Shown here: positions 28,903 to 40,022 of the stretch, piece by piece
How positions within the stretch are numbered: the stretch's first letter is position 1
Layout of the letters: the number at the start of each line of letters is the position of its first letter
Source: Staphylococcus chromogenes
Lineage (GTDB): Bacteria > Bacillota > Bacilli > Staphylococcales > Staphylococcaceae
Assembly (NCBI RefSeq): GCF_029024625.1
Contig: NZ_CP118953.1
Location: forward strand, 1,302,001 to 1,366,000
DNA: 64,000 nt
Direction: 5' to 3'
Translations under genes and position numbers: made by a program
Notes under the pieces: model-generated
Database searches by the model: none
What the model was told of the DNA's origin: nothing
The model's input: the letters and a program-made list of their open reading frames with translations, nothing else

Positions 28903-30945
28903 TTAGGCTTTAAATAAGCTTTCACCGAATTGTAAGGATTGACCTTCTGTTAAATCAACCTCTTGAATATTGCCTTGTGTCACGATGATAGGTGTAATAT
29001 CACTTTTCGCATTTTCACGAATGTAGTCTAAATCAAATGTTAATAAAACATCACCTGGTTGAATGGTTTGTCCTTCTTCAACGTGCATTGTGAATCCTTC
29101 ACCATTTAATTTCACAGTATCGAGACCTACATGAATTAAAAGCTCTACACCTTCGTTTGAAACAAGACCAATGGCATGCTTAGTTGGGAAGAACATTTGT
29201 ACTTTACCACTGAATGGTGCACGGACTTCACCTTTAGAAGGTTGAATCGCAATGCCATCTCCCATCATTTTTTCACGGAACACTTGATCAGGAACTTCAG
29301 AAAGTGGAACGTATGTCCCTTCAAGTGGTGCAACAACCTGCGTATGTTTCGATGTTACGGTTTCATCAGCTGAATCTGTGGTTTCAACCACGACAGGTTC
29401 ATCATCCTGATCGTCTAGAGAAACCGGTCTTACTGCTTTACCATCCATAATATGTTGCATTTCATGTTTAATTTGATCTGATTTCGGTCCAAATATCGCT
29501 TGCATATTGTTACCGACTTCTAAGACACCAGAGGCACCTAAATCTTTCAAACGCGCCACATCTACTTTACCTTTATCTGCCACTTCAACACGTAAACGAG
29601 TGATACAAGCATCTAAATGTTTGATGTTTTCCTGACCTCCCATAGATTCAAGAACGGCATAAGGTAGTTCACTAGCTTCTACTGAAGAAGTTTCTGCCTT
29701 TTTATCTTCACGGCCTGGCGTTTTAAAGTTGAATTTTGTAATTAAGAAGCGGAAGATTGTATAGTAAATGACTGCGTATACTAAACCAACAGGAATCACA
29801 AGCCACCAAGCTGTTTTGTTCGGTAAAATTCCAAGTAGTACAAAATCAATAAAACCACCAGAGAATGTATAACCTAAATGTAAATCAAGTAAATATAAAA
29901 TTACGAATGAGAAACCATCAAGTACCGCATGAATAAAGAATAATAATGGTGCAACGAACAAGAATGAAAATTCTAATGGTTCAGTAATACCTGTTAAAAA
30001 TGATGTTAAACCTGCTGATATCATTAAACCTGCAACAACTTTTTTATTTTCAGGTTTTGCCGTATGGTAAATGGCTAAAGCTGCAGCTGGTAAACCAAAC
30101 ATCATCACAGGGAATTCCCCTTGCATGAATTTACCTGCTGTTAAATGAGACCCTTCACGAATTTGTTCTAAGAAAATACGTTGGTCCCCTTTGAAAATTT
30201 CTCCTGCAGCATTTGTATATGAACCAAATTCAAACCAGAATGGTGCATGGAAAATATGATGCAATCCAAAAGGAATTAATAAACGTTTAATAAAACCAAA
30301 GAAAAAGACGGCAAGCCCCGTATTAGAATCCAATAAACCAGAACTAAAAGCATTCAACCCAGTTTGAATCGTTGGCCAAATTAATGCCATTGGAAACGCA
30401 AGAATAAATGAGAGTGTCGCCATCATAATCGGCACAAATCGTTTTCCTGCGAAGAAACCTAGATACGTCGGTAATGAAATGTTATAAAACTTGTTATAAC
30501 ACCATGCCGCAAGCGCACCAATGATAATACCTCCAAATACCCCTGTTTGAAGCGTTGGAATCCCAAGCACACTTGCAAAACCTTTATCGGCTTGACCTGC
30601 CATCTCAGGTGTCACATGTAAAAAGGCCCCCATCGTTTTGTTGAGAATCACAAATCCAACAAATGCTGCGATGGCTGCAACCCCGTCACCACCAGCAAGA
30701 CCTATGGCAACCCCCATCGCAAAAATAATCGGCAAGTTATCAAAAATAACACTACCTGCCCCCGTCATCATAGAGGCGACGCTTTGTACACCTTCATTTT
30801 GAATGAACGGAAGATAATGTTGTAATGCTTCCCCTTGTAGCGCGACCCCAAATGCTAAAAGCAATCCGGCTGCAGGTAGAATCGCAACAGGTAACATTAA
30901 TGCTTTACCTATGCGTTGCAACTGTCCAAATAGTTTTTTTCCCAC
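28903..30945 (-). CDS. ptsG: Glucose-specific PTS enzyme EIICBA
   Basis: This transporter imports and phosphorylates glucose. The 680-residue fused protein has EIIC (about 1-405, ten or so membrane helices; [12 protein letters not shown] at 319-330), EIIB with phosphorylated Cys447 (DACITRLRV), and EIIA with phosphorylated His605 (LLIHVGLDT) and supporting His590. The start is GTG at 30945, preceded by TTGGAGG. It lies behind glcT with a RAT/terminator leader in between, so expression should require GlcT antitermination in the presence of glucose. In S. aureus I recall ptsG being elsewhere, with glcT next to alsT; here the two are adjacent, as in Bacillus. Confidence 0.95.
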   Translation of the reverse strand: MGKKLFGQLQRIGKALMLPVAILPAAGLLLAFGVALQGEALQHYLPFIQNEGVQSVASMMTGAGSVIFDNLPIIFAMGVAIGLAGGDGVAAIAAFVGFVILNKTMGAFLHVTPEMAGQADKGFASVLGIPTLQTGVFGGIIIGALAAWCYNKFYNISLPTYLGFFAGKRFVPIMMATLSFILAFPMALIWPTIQTGLNAFSSGLLDSNTGLAVFFFGFIKRLLIPFGLHHIFHAPFWFEFGSYTNAAGEIFKGDQRIFLEQIREGSHLTAGKFMQGEFPVMMFGLPAAALAIYHTAKPENKKVVAGLMISAGLTSFLTGITEPLEFSFLFVAPLLFFIHAVLDGFSFVILYLLDLHLGYTFSGGFIDFVLLGILPNKTAWWLVIPVGLVYAVIYYTIFRFLITKFNFKTPGREDKKAETSSVEASELPYAVLESMGGQENIKHLDACITRLRVEVADKGKVDVARLKDLGASGVLEVGNNMQAIFGPKSDQIKHEMQHIMDGKAVRPVSLDDQDDEPVVVETTDSADETVTSKHTQVVAPLEGTYVPLSEVPDQVFREKMMGDGIAIQPSKGEVRAPFSGKVQMFFPTKHAIGLVSNEGVELLIHVGLDTVKLNGEGFTMHVEEGQTIQPGDVLLTFDLDYIRENAKSDITPIIVTQGNIQEVDLTEGQSLQFGESLFKA

Positions 30946-30975
30946 TGTAATACCTCCAATTTTTATGATACCAAC

Positions 30976-31033
30976 ACAAAAAAGGCATGAGTAAAAATCT
31001 ATGAATGGTTTTTCACAGATCTGAACTCATGCC
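30976..31033 (-). terminator. Conditional terminator in the ptsG leader
   Basis: On the minus strand GGCATGAGT (31033-31025) pairs with ACTCATGCC (30992-30984) across a 32-base loop and is followed by six T. Its upstream arm is shared with the RAT element, the standard design for GlcT control. Confidence 0.85.
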
Positions 31034-31054
31034 TAATCTCACTTAGTAACACGT
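31025..31054 (-). promoter_or_regulatory. RAT site bound by GlcT
   Basis: Read on the minus strand this 30-base element starts ACGTGTTACT and ends AGGCATGAGT. It has the paired halves of a ribonucleic antiterminator site and closely resembles the Bacillus ptsG RAT, which starts with the same ten bases. GlcT binding here would block formation of the overlapping terminator. The first base of the element is the last base of the glcT stop codon. Confidence 0.85.
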
Positions 31055-31905
31055 TACATATTTGATTGAGAAGTCGTAGAAAGTTGTTGAATATGCATTG
31101 TTAAATATGCGATTTCAGCTTGATACACCTCTACGCTACTTTGTGTTTGAATCATTTTTACTATTTTAACAGCTATATTGTAGCATAAAGGATATTGTGA
31201 TTTCAATAACGTTTCAAAATTTAATTCGACGTGCGCACGCTCTCCATTACGAACACGTTGTAATAAAAAATGGATGTGTCTCACAAAACGTTGATATTGA
31301 ATCGATTGTACTGGAATTTTAATTTGTAAATCATGTTCAATTATTTTAACTGCAGTTTTAATTAACTTTGGTACTTGTTGCGTTTGTTCGATGTCAATTT
31401 GATTCGTCTGTGAAGCAATATGTAAAGCAATAAATCCAACTTCATCATCTGGAAAATCAACATTTAACTGTAAATTGATTCTCGCTACGACACGCTTCGC
31501 AATTTTATAGGCTTCAGGGTAACTGTACTTCGTCTCACTTAGAAAGGGATTTTGTATAAATTGGTTTTGTTGATAACGCTTAAGTGCAAAGACAATATGA
31601 TCTGTGAGCGATACGATAAATGACTCATTTTGACTCAAATCAAAGTGCGCCATGATAAGTTGTACAGATTCTATAACAACTTTAACTACGTCTTCATCTG
31701 TATGTTCAAGTACCATTTTATAATGGTCTTGTTCTTGTTTATTTTGTAAAGTGAAAATTTTTTCAATGACTTTGTCTGGTTCAATATACTTTCCTGCTTT
31801 TTGATTAAAGCCCAACCCTTTGCCAATGACAATGACTTCTTCTTTACGGTATTCACATATTAAGACATTATTATTGAGTACTTTTTTGATTAAGTATGAT
31901 GGCAT
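31054..31905 (-). CDS. glcT: Transcription antiterminator GlcT
   Basis: GlcT is a BglG-family RNA-binding antiterminator. The 283-residue protein has an N-terminal CAT RNA-binding domain (about 1-60: KKVLNNNVLICEY...VIGKGLGF), then two PTS regulation domains (PRD1 about 65-170, PRD2 about 175-278) with conserved histidines such as ALHIASQ and LTMHIQQL that PTS proteins phosphorylate. By family knowledge, EIIBC of PtsG phosphorylates and inactivates it when glucose is absent. Its target RAT lies immediately downstream, ahead of ptsG. The gene is preceded by GGAG. Nothing is odd in length or motifs. Confidence 0.93.
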   Translation of the reverse strand: MPSYLIKKVLNNNVLICEYRKEEVIVIGKGLGFNQKAGKYIEPDKVIEKIFTLQNKQEQDHYKMVLEHTDEDVVKVVIESVQLIMAHFDLSQNESFIVSLTDHIVFALKRYQQNQFIQNPFLSETKYSYPEAYKIAKRVVARINLQLNVDFPDDEVGFIALHIASQTNQIDIEQTQQVPKLIKTAVKIIEHDLQIKIPVQSIQYQRFVRHIHFLLQRVRNGERAHVELNFETLLKSQYPLCYNIAVKIVKMIQTQSSVEVYQAEIAYLTMHIQQLSTTSQSNM

Positions 31906-32008
31906 AATTTTTTCTCCTCTATCACTTAATAATGATTATATATGGAATATAAAAATAAATAAAGCCACTTTTAAATGATTCAGCGCTTTGGATATGTGAT
32001 TTAGAAAC

Positions 32009-32045
32009 GTGAAAAGGAGCTAGAACAAGATAATGTCCTAGCCCC
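32009..32045 (-). terminator. alsT terminator
   Basis: The arms 32016-32027 (GGAGCTAGAACA) and 32034-32045 (TGTCCTAGCCCC) pair with two G:U pairs on the minus-strand RNA, followed by TTTTC. It belongs to the same hairpin type as the one after cvfB. Confidence 0.75.
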
Positions 32046-32068
32046 AATAGAAAAGCAATTCACTATGT

Positions 32069-33538
32069 TTAAAATTTATCATATTGTTTTAATCGTTTTT
32101 GTGCATCTCCCCAACATTCAATACCAAACAAATTAATTTCTAATTCTTCTGGTCTAAAGATTGGACGTTTACCTTCTTTACGTTGACGTTGATAGTCTTT
32201 TGCAACCGCAAAAGCTACATTTGATAAACCAATAATCGCCACTAAGTTCACAATGGCCATCATTCCCATAAATAGGTCGGCTGCTCCCCAAACTGTTTCA
32301 GTTTTAACAACAGCACCCACAAATACTAGTAAAACAACAAAACAACGGAAGATGAAGAGTACAATCTTATTTTCAGACAAAAATTCAATATTAGATTGAC
32401 CATAGTAATAGTTTCCAATTACAGATGAAAACGCAAATAACGTAATCGCAATAGTTAAGAAAATACCACCTGCTGACCCTAAATGTTCGTTAAGGGCGGA
32501 TTGTGTAACTGCTACACCTTGGGTAGCCCCTTCACCAAACTCTAGGCCTGAATATAATAAAATCATAATCGCTGTCGCTGTACATACGAGTAATGTATCA
32601 AAGAACACCCCTAAAGATTGGATTAATCCTTGTTTTACTGGGTGAGGTACTGCAGCAGTGGCAGCCGCGTTTGGTGCTGAACCCATACCCGCTTCATTAG
32701 AGAACAATCCACGTTTAACACCTTGTAAGACTGCAAAACCAACAGCACCACCTGCTGCTTGATTCAAACCAAAAGCACTTTTAATTATGGTCATAATCAT
32801 CGGCACAATTTGATCGATATGTGTCACTAAAATGAACAATACCATCAAAATGTAAATAATCGCCATAATTGGAACGATGAATGATGAGAGCGTCGCAATA
32901 CTACGCACACCACCAAATATAATAATTGCTGTAATCACCGCTAAAACAATACCTGTAATCACTGGATTCACATTGTATTGCGTATTTAAAGATTCTGCAA
33001 TTGTATTTGATTGAACCGTGTTAAAAACAAAAGCGAATGTAATGGTAATTAATATCGCAAATACCACACCAAGCCATTTTTGATTTAAACCTTTAGTAAT
33101 ATAATAAGCCGGTCCACCTCGGAAACCGCCTTCTTTATCAGGAACTTTGTAAACTTGAGCTAAAGTCGCCTCAATAAAGGCACTTGCTGCACCGATAATG
33201 GCAATAATCCACATCCAAAATACAGCACCAGGTCCTCCTAAAACAATAGCTGTCGCAACACCGGCAATATTTCCTGTACCTACACGTGATCCCGCACTAA
33301 TAGCGAAAGCTTGGAAAGGAGAAATACCTTTTTCACCGGAATCCAAAGTTTCTGGCTTCTCCGTTAAGGTCCTAAACATTTCAGGCAGCCACCTAATTTG
33401 AATAAACTTAGAGCTAATTGAGAAAAATAGCCCAGCTGTCAATAGTAAACCAATTAAATATTGGGACCAAATTAAGTCATTACCTTCAGTAACAATTGTT
33501 TTGAACCAATCCGGAATTAAACTATCAAAATCTTTCAC
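32069..33538 (-). CDS. alsT: Sodium:alanine (amino acid) symporter AlsT
   Basis: This 489-residue AGCS-family transporter takes up alanine, glycine or glutamine with sodium. About 11 membrane helices are visible. Family signatures include GISPFQAFAISAGSRVGTGNIAG (about residues 69-91, broken here across the first loop) and GLFSNEAGMGSAPNAAATA (about 278-296). The gene is monocistronic, with a terminator after it and parC 90 bases upstream. The position beside parC and glcT is the same as in S. aureus. The preferred substrate cannot be read from sequence. Confidence 0.92.
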   Translation of the reverse strand: MKDFDSLIPDWFKTIVTEGNDLIWSQYLIGLLLTAGLFFSISSKFIQIRWLPEMFRTLTEKPETLDSGEKGISPFQAFAISAGSRVGTGNIAGVATAIVLGGPGAVFWMWIIAIIGAASAFIEATLAQVYKVPDKEGGFRGGPAYYITKGLNQKWLGVVFAILITITFAFVFNTVQSNTIAESLNTQYNVNPVITGIVLAVITAIIIFGGVRSIATLSSFIVPIMAIIYILMVLFILVTHIDQIVPMIMTIIKSAFGLNQAAGGAVGFAVLQGVKRGLFSNEAGMGSAPNAAATAAVPHPVKQGLIQSLGVFFDTLLVCTATAIMILLYSGLEFGEGATQGVAVTQSALNEHLGSAGGIFLTIAITLFAFSSVIGNYYYGQSNIEFLSENKIVLFIFRCFVVLLVFVGAVVKTETVWGAADLFMGMMAIVNLVAIIGLSNVAFAVAKDYQRQRKEGKRPIFRPEELEINLFGIECWGDAQKRLKQYDKF

Positions 33539-33627
33539 TTTAATCCCTCTTTACTTATCAAATTTTCAATATACTCATTTTAAAAAACAACTAGTATCAT
33601 TCTATCATTGTTATAGAAAAGTGACTA

Positions 33628-36053
33628 TCAATTTTTTAAATGTGCATCGATTTCAAGATGCTTTATTTCACCAAACGTCGTTACATCAACAACGAAACTA
33701 CCATTTGTATATTGCTCTGATAAGTGGATATCACTAATTTGACCTTGATAATGTTCATTTTCTGAACATAATGTAAATGTATTATTTTCCGGATGACAGA
33801 CGCGCGCCGCAACCACGCGATGAGGGTTCTTCTTAAGTTCTTTCAGTAAAGTCATGCCACGTTGTGCACGTTTAGCAGACTGTAATAGTGAGGCTTTAAT
33901 ACGTTTTAAAGCACCTCTTTGCGTAGCGATGAGTATGGTATCTTCATTATTAACCGTATCAACTAAAATCACAACGTCTTCATCTTTAAGATTAATCGCT
34001 TTAACACCTGCAGCACGTAACCCAGTATCTGGCAACTCAGAGAGTGGGTATGTTAAAGACATGCCTTTATGTGTTAATAAAGTTATCAACTGTAGATCGT
34101 TCGTCGCGTTCACTTTCATCACTGAAACAATTTCATCTCCAGCTTTCACTTTCGATGCGACGAGTGGCTTATTCGTACGTGTGGATTTAAAACCTGAAAG
34201 CAAGCTTTTTTTTATCATACCATTTCGCGTTGCTGTCACAATCGCTTCTTCATCTGTGAACTGTGACACGACATAGGCTTGAATCACCGTTTCATCTTCA
34301 TCAATAGGGACAATTTGAGACACGTGCTGTCCTAAATCTTTCCATTTAATATCTGGTAATTTGTGGACGGAAATAAGTAAATAACGGCCTTTATTCGTAA
34401 AGACTAAAGCTGTATCTTGTGTGTTAACTTCTTGAATCGTAAGTATTGCGTCTTTGTCTTTAAGTCCAATTTCTTCTTTGCCACTTGCATTAAAGCTGCG
34501 TAATGATGTCCGTTTAATATACCCTTCACGCGTTAAACTCATGACCACCGTCTCACTTGGCACTATCACTTCTTTATCAATTTTGATTTCAGCGATTTCT
34601 TTTTCAATGACAGAAAGACGTGGGGATTTGAATTGTGATTTGATCTCACTCAATTCATCTTTAATCACACTAAGTAAAGCGTCATGATCATCTAAAATAT
34701 GTTTAAGTTCTGCAATGCGTGCTTCCAGTTCTTTATGTTCATCTTGTAAAGCCACAATATCAGTGTTTGTCAAACGATAAAGTTGTAACATGACAATGGC
34801 TTCTGCTTGTTCTTGGGTAAAGTCAAACTCAGAAACAAGATTATTTTTAGCATCACTTTTATTCTTAGAATTACGAATAATTGCGATGACTTCATCAAGA
34901 ATTGATAACGCCTTGATCAAACCTTCAACAATATGCATCCGTGCCTCCGCATGGCTTAAATCAAATTGAGTGCGTCGTGTCACGACTTCAATTTGATGAT
35001 TTAAATAGCTATCGATCATTGGTTTGATGCCCATCAATTTTGGTCGTCCTTCACTGATGGCAACCATATTGAAGTTATATGCGACTTGTAAATCTGTATT
35101 TTTAAATAAGTAATTTAAAATCGCTGTAGCGTTAACATTTTTCTTAAGCTCAATCGCAACACGGAGTCCACTTCGATCCGTTTCATCACGCACTTCGACA
35201 ATACCATCAACTTTTTTATCTGCACGAAGTTCATCAATTTTTTTAACGAGATTACTTTTATTGACTTCATATGGGATTTCAGTCACCACAATTTGAGAGC
35301 GACCATTTCGTAACGATTCTATTTCAGTTTTTGAACGAATAATAATTTTGCCTTTCCCCGTCTCATAAGCCTTTTTAATGCCATCAATTCCTTGAATAAT
35401 ACCTCCTGTAGGAAAATCAGGACCTTTGATGTATTTCATTAATTGACTGACTGAAATTTCAGGTTGGTCAATATATTTTAGAGTTGCAGTAATTACTTCT
35501 GCTAAATTATGTGGAGGAATATCTGTGGCGTACCCCGCTGAAATTCCTGTAGATCCATTGACTAGTAGATTCGGAAAACGTGCTGGGAGCACCATAGGTT
35601 CCATTTCAGTGTCGTCATAATTCGGTACGAAATCGACCGTTTCTTTATGAATGTCCCGTAGAAGCTGTGCGGATAGTACGCTTAGTTTTGCCTCTGTATA
35701 ACGCATCGCAGCAGGAGGGTCATTGTCAATACTCCCATTGTTACCATGCATTTCTACGAGCACATGTCGCAATTTCCAATCTTGACTCAAACGTACCATG
35801 GCATCATAGACTGATGAATCACCGTGTGGATGAAATTGTCCAATGACATCCCCGACGGTTTTCGCACTTTTACGGAAGTTTTTATCATACGTATTGCCAC
35901 TGGCATACATCGCATATAATATTCGACGTTGAACAGGTTTTAAACCATCGCGTACATCAGGTAAAGCACGTTCTTGAATAATATATTTACTGTAACGTCC
36001 GAAGCGGTCACCAATGACATCTTCTAAAGGTAAACTTTGGATGATTTCAGCCA

Positions 36054-36054
<1 letters not shown>
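33628..36054 (-). CDS. parC: DNA topoisomerase IV subunit A
   Basis: ParC is the DNA-cleaving subunit of topoisomerase IV, which separates daughter chromosomes. The 808-residue protein has the winged-helix/tower domain with catalytic Tyr119 ([11 protein letters not shown]) and a C-terminal beta-pinwheel (about 490-800) for DNA wrapping. In the quinolone-determining region residues 76-86 read [11 protein letters not shown]: Ser80 is the susceptible residue and position 84 is Asp, where S. aureus has Glu. The start ATG overlaps the parE stop by one base (TAATG), so the two are coupled. Expression should follow the LexA-boxed parE promoter. Confidence 0.97.
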
Positions 36055-38048
<1,994 letters not shown>

Positions 38049-38063
38049 TCAATTCCCCTCCTA

Positions 38064-38077
38064 CAAACATATGTTCG
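38064..38077. promoter_or_regulatory. LexA-like box before parE
   Basis: CAAACATATGTTCG differs by one base from CGAAC-N4-GTTCG. It sits 16 bases upstream of the parE GTG and only a few bases from the ribosome site, so it would act as a roadblock or overlap the transcription start rather than the minus-35. Confidence 0.7.
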
Positions 38078-38261
38078 TTCATAAAACTATACAATAGTTA
38101 TTCTTATATAAATCGCTTTAAAATGCAAGTCACAATTTGAATTCACGCTATGTTTCATAACACGAGATGGACAAATTACTTATTTAGTAACACCAAAAAA
38201 CATGACGCTTGTCAAAATTTCAGGTAAAATGGTAGTAGGTACTAAAAGGATGTGAGTATAC

Positions 38262-38843
38262 ATGACACTTTTCCTAGTGATTATTTTAAGTTACCTTATC
38301 GGAGCAATACCAAGTGGTTATTTGATAGGTAAACTGTTTTTTAAAAAAGATATACGACAATACGGCAGTGGGAATACAGGGGCGACAAATAGCTTTAGAG
38401 TCCTAGGCAAACCTGCAGGCTTCACTGTCACTTTTTTTGATATTTTCAAAGGCTTCATTGTTGTATTTCTCCCCCCTCTATTTAACGTTGAAATACACGG
38501 CGTTTTAATTGGTATTTTTGCGATATTGGGTCATGTTTTTCCAATTTATTTAAAATTCCGCGGTGGGAAAGCTGTAGCAACAAGTGCAGGCGTCTTACTA
38601 GGTGTAAATCCAATTTTATGTTTAGTCTTAATTTCAATATTTTTTGCAATACTCTATTTAACAAAATACGTCTCACTCTCTAGTATTATTGCAGGTATTT
38701 GTTGCGTGATTGGTTCTTTCTTCATCCGCGATTATATTCTACTGTTTATCAGTATGGCAGTCGTCTTATTGCTTATTGTACGCCATACAAGCAATATTAA
38801 ACGTATTATTAAAGGAACTGAACCTAAAATTAAATGGATGTAA
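38262..38843 (+). CDS. plsY: Glycerol-3-phosphate acyltransferase PlsY
   Basis: PlsY uses acyl phosphate (from PlsX) to acylate position 1 of glycerol-3-phosphate, the first step in phospholipid synthesis. The 193-residue integral membrane protein shows the three family motifs: [15 protein letters not shown] (about 9-23), [15 protein letters not shown] (about 36-50) and [17 protein letters not shown] (about 102-118). It is divergent from parE, as in other staphylococci, and has a ribosome site AAAGGATGTGAG. Seven transmembrane passes are expected. Confidence 0.94.
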   Translation: MTLFLVIILSYLIGAIPSGYLIGKLFFKKDIRQYGSGNTGATNSFRVLGKPAGFTVTFFDIFKGFIVVFLPPLFNVEIHGVLIGIFAILGHVFPIYLKFRGGKAVATSAGVLLGVNPILCLVLISIFFAILYLTKYVSLSSIIAGICCVIGSFFIRDYILLFISMAVVLLLIVRHTSNIKRIIKGTEPKIKWM

Positions 38844-38926
38844 CCCATATCGATTTATTTTCACGGTAAATCCATATAAAATGTTGATATAAGTGATCAG
38901 CCTTAAATACGAGAGGAGTTTTATGT

Positions 38927-39226
38927 ATGCAATTAGACATGACAGATAACGCAATTCAATGGTTTAAAAAAGAATTAGAATTACCTCAAGAAGGCAAAAC
39001 GCTCCATTTCTTTGTAAGATATGGTGGAGAATTTCAGTTAAAACAAGGTTTTAGCCCGGCATTTAATATTGAAAATATTAATGACATTGATGAAATCGGC
39101 TACGAAGAAACATTAAATGGTTTAAAATTGATGATTGCTGAAAAAGACCTATGGTATTTTGAAGATCATCGACTAAAAATCGATGTACAAAATGATGAAG
39201 TCATTTATGAAGCTGAAGAAAATTAA
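38927..39226 (+). CDS. HesB-like / IscA-type core domain protein
   Basis: This 99-residue acidic protein resembles the HesB/YneR group of the iron-sulfur biosynthesis domain: it starts [20 protein letters not shown], with [10 protein letters not shown] in the middle. The three cysteines of true A-type carriers are missing (I see none), so it cannot bind a cluster in the usual way and its role is unknown. An ATG four bases upstream (38923) opens a frame that stops at once; the ATG at 38927 has GAGAGGAG at the proper distance. It follows plsY by 83 bases and ends at a strong terminator. Confidence 0.8.
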   Translation: MQLDMTDNAIQWFKKELELPQEGKTLHFFVRYGGEFQLKQGFSPAFNIENINDIDEIGYEETLNGLKLMIAEKDLWYFEDHRLKIDVQNDEVIYEAEEN

Positions 39227-39262
39227 AATATACCATCCATAAAATAGACGCTTTAATAAGTA

Positions 39263-39308
39263 AAGACCTGTTCAACATCATATATAACTGTTGAACAGGT
39301 CTTCTCTT
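39263..39308. terminator. Terminator between HesB-like gene and thioesterase
   Basis: AGACCTGTTCAAC (39263-39275) pairs perfectly with GTTGAACAGGTCT (39290-39302), followed by TCTCTTTTTT. Confidence 0.88.
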
Positions 39309-39380
39309 TTTTAACCCGTGTGTTGATTAACTCGTGCGATAAAAATACATCTATTTTCCGCCATATTTACCAAGTTGTCC

Positions 39381-39833
39381 TTAGCATGTAAGCTCTTTTT
39401 CAACCCCAGCTTGATTTTGCTCATCCACGGAACGATAAACTTCAAACCAGTTAGGAAAAGCTTTATCCAGACGGATAGGTTTACGGCCATCTTTTGTAAT
39501 AATGACATTATCTGTATAGCCAGTGGTCACTATTTCACCTTTTTCATTATATATCTCATACTGATATCTTGAACGTAATCGCGAAAATTTAGAAACCCAT
39601 GTTTTGACAATCACTTTTTCAGGATATGTAACACTTTTTTTATAGTTAATATTTAACTCTGTCACAGGAGAAACAACCCCTGCATTTTCCATTTCACTAT
39701 AATCCAAACCTAGTTTACGAATATAATCCGTACGTGCCACTTCAAACCAAGTAGCATAATTTCCATGATAAATCACACCCATTTGGTCTGTTTCTTGATA
39801 TCTTGATTCGATTTCTGTTAAAGCATATAGCAT
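39381..39833 (-). CDS. Acyl-CoA thioesterase (4HBT hotdog family)
   Basis: This 150-residue single hotdog-fold protein has the catalytic stretch RYQETDQMGVIYHGNYATWFEVAR (residues 10-33), with the conserved Asp-x-x-Gly-x-x-x-His-x-x-x-Tyr pattern of 4-hydroxybenzoyl-CoA thioesterase-like enzymes (YbgC/YneP type). It hydrolyses acyl-CoA thioesters; the chain preference is not readable. I start at the ATG at 39833 behind AGAGGGA; the longer frame upstream lacks a ribosome site. It lies between plsY/HesB-like and acnA, as in S. aureus. Confidence 0.88.
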   Translation of the reverse strand: MLYALTEIESRYQETDQMGVIYHGNYATWFEVARTDYIRKLGLDYSEMENAGVVSPVTELNINYKKSVTYPEKVIVKTWVSKFSRLRSRYQYEIYNEKGEIVTTGYTDNVIITKDGRKPIRLDKAFPNWFEVYRSVDEQNQAGVEKELTC

Positions 39834-39970
39834 GATACGTCCCTCTTTCTTTTGGTCATTATGTAACAGTGTATCATAAAGTCCCAACGAATCCTTTTAA
39901 GAACCTTTACTGCATGAGATAGCATTTTAAACAAATACAACGAAAACTAAAAATAATTTATGTATAGCGA

Positions 39971-40009
39971 CAAAAAAAGACGAGGACATGAAGATGCCCT
40001 CGTTTTTTT
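39971..40009 (-). terminator. acnA terminator
   Basis: CGAGG (39981-39985) and CCTCG (39998-40002) form the core stem, with partial pairing inside, flanked by A and T runs that allow use in both directions. Confidence 0.75.
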
Positions 40010-40022
40010 CATAATTATATCA

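Noticed and set aside
28701..28925. 74-codon minus-strand frame between ptsG and the AI-2E transporter gene
   Set aside because: It spans the ptsG terminator and has no ribosome site.
33854..34276. 140-codon frame opposite parC
   Set aside because: Antisense shadow of the parC C-terminal domain; no independent start signals.
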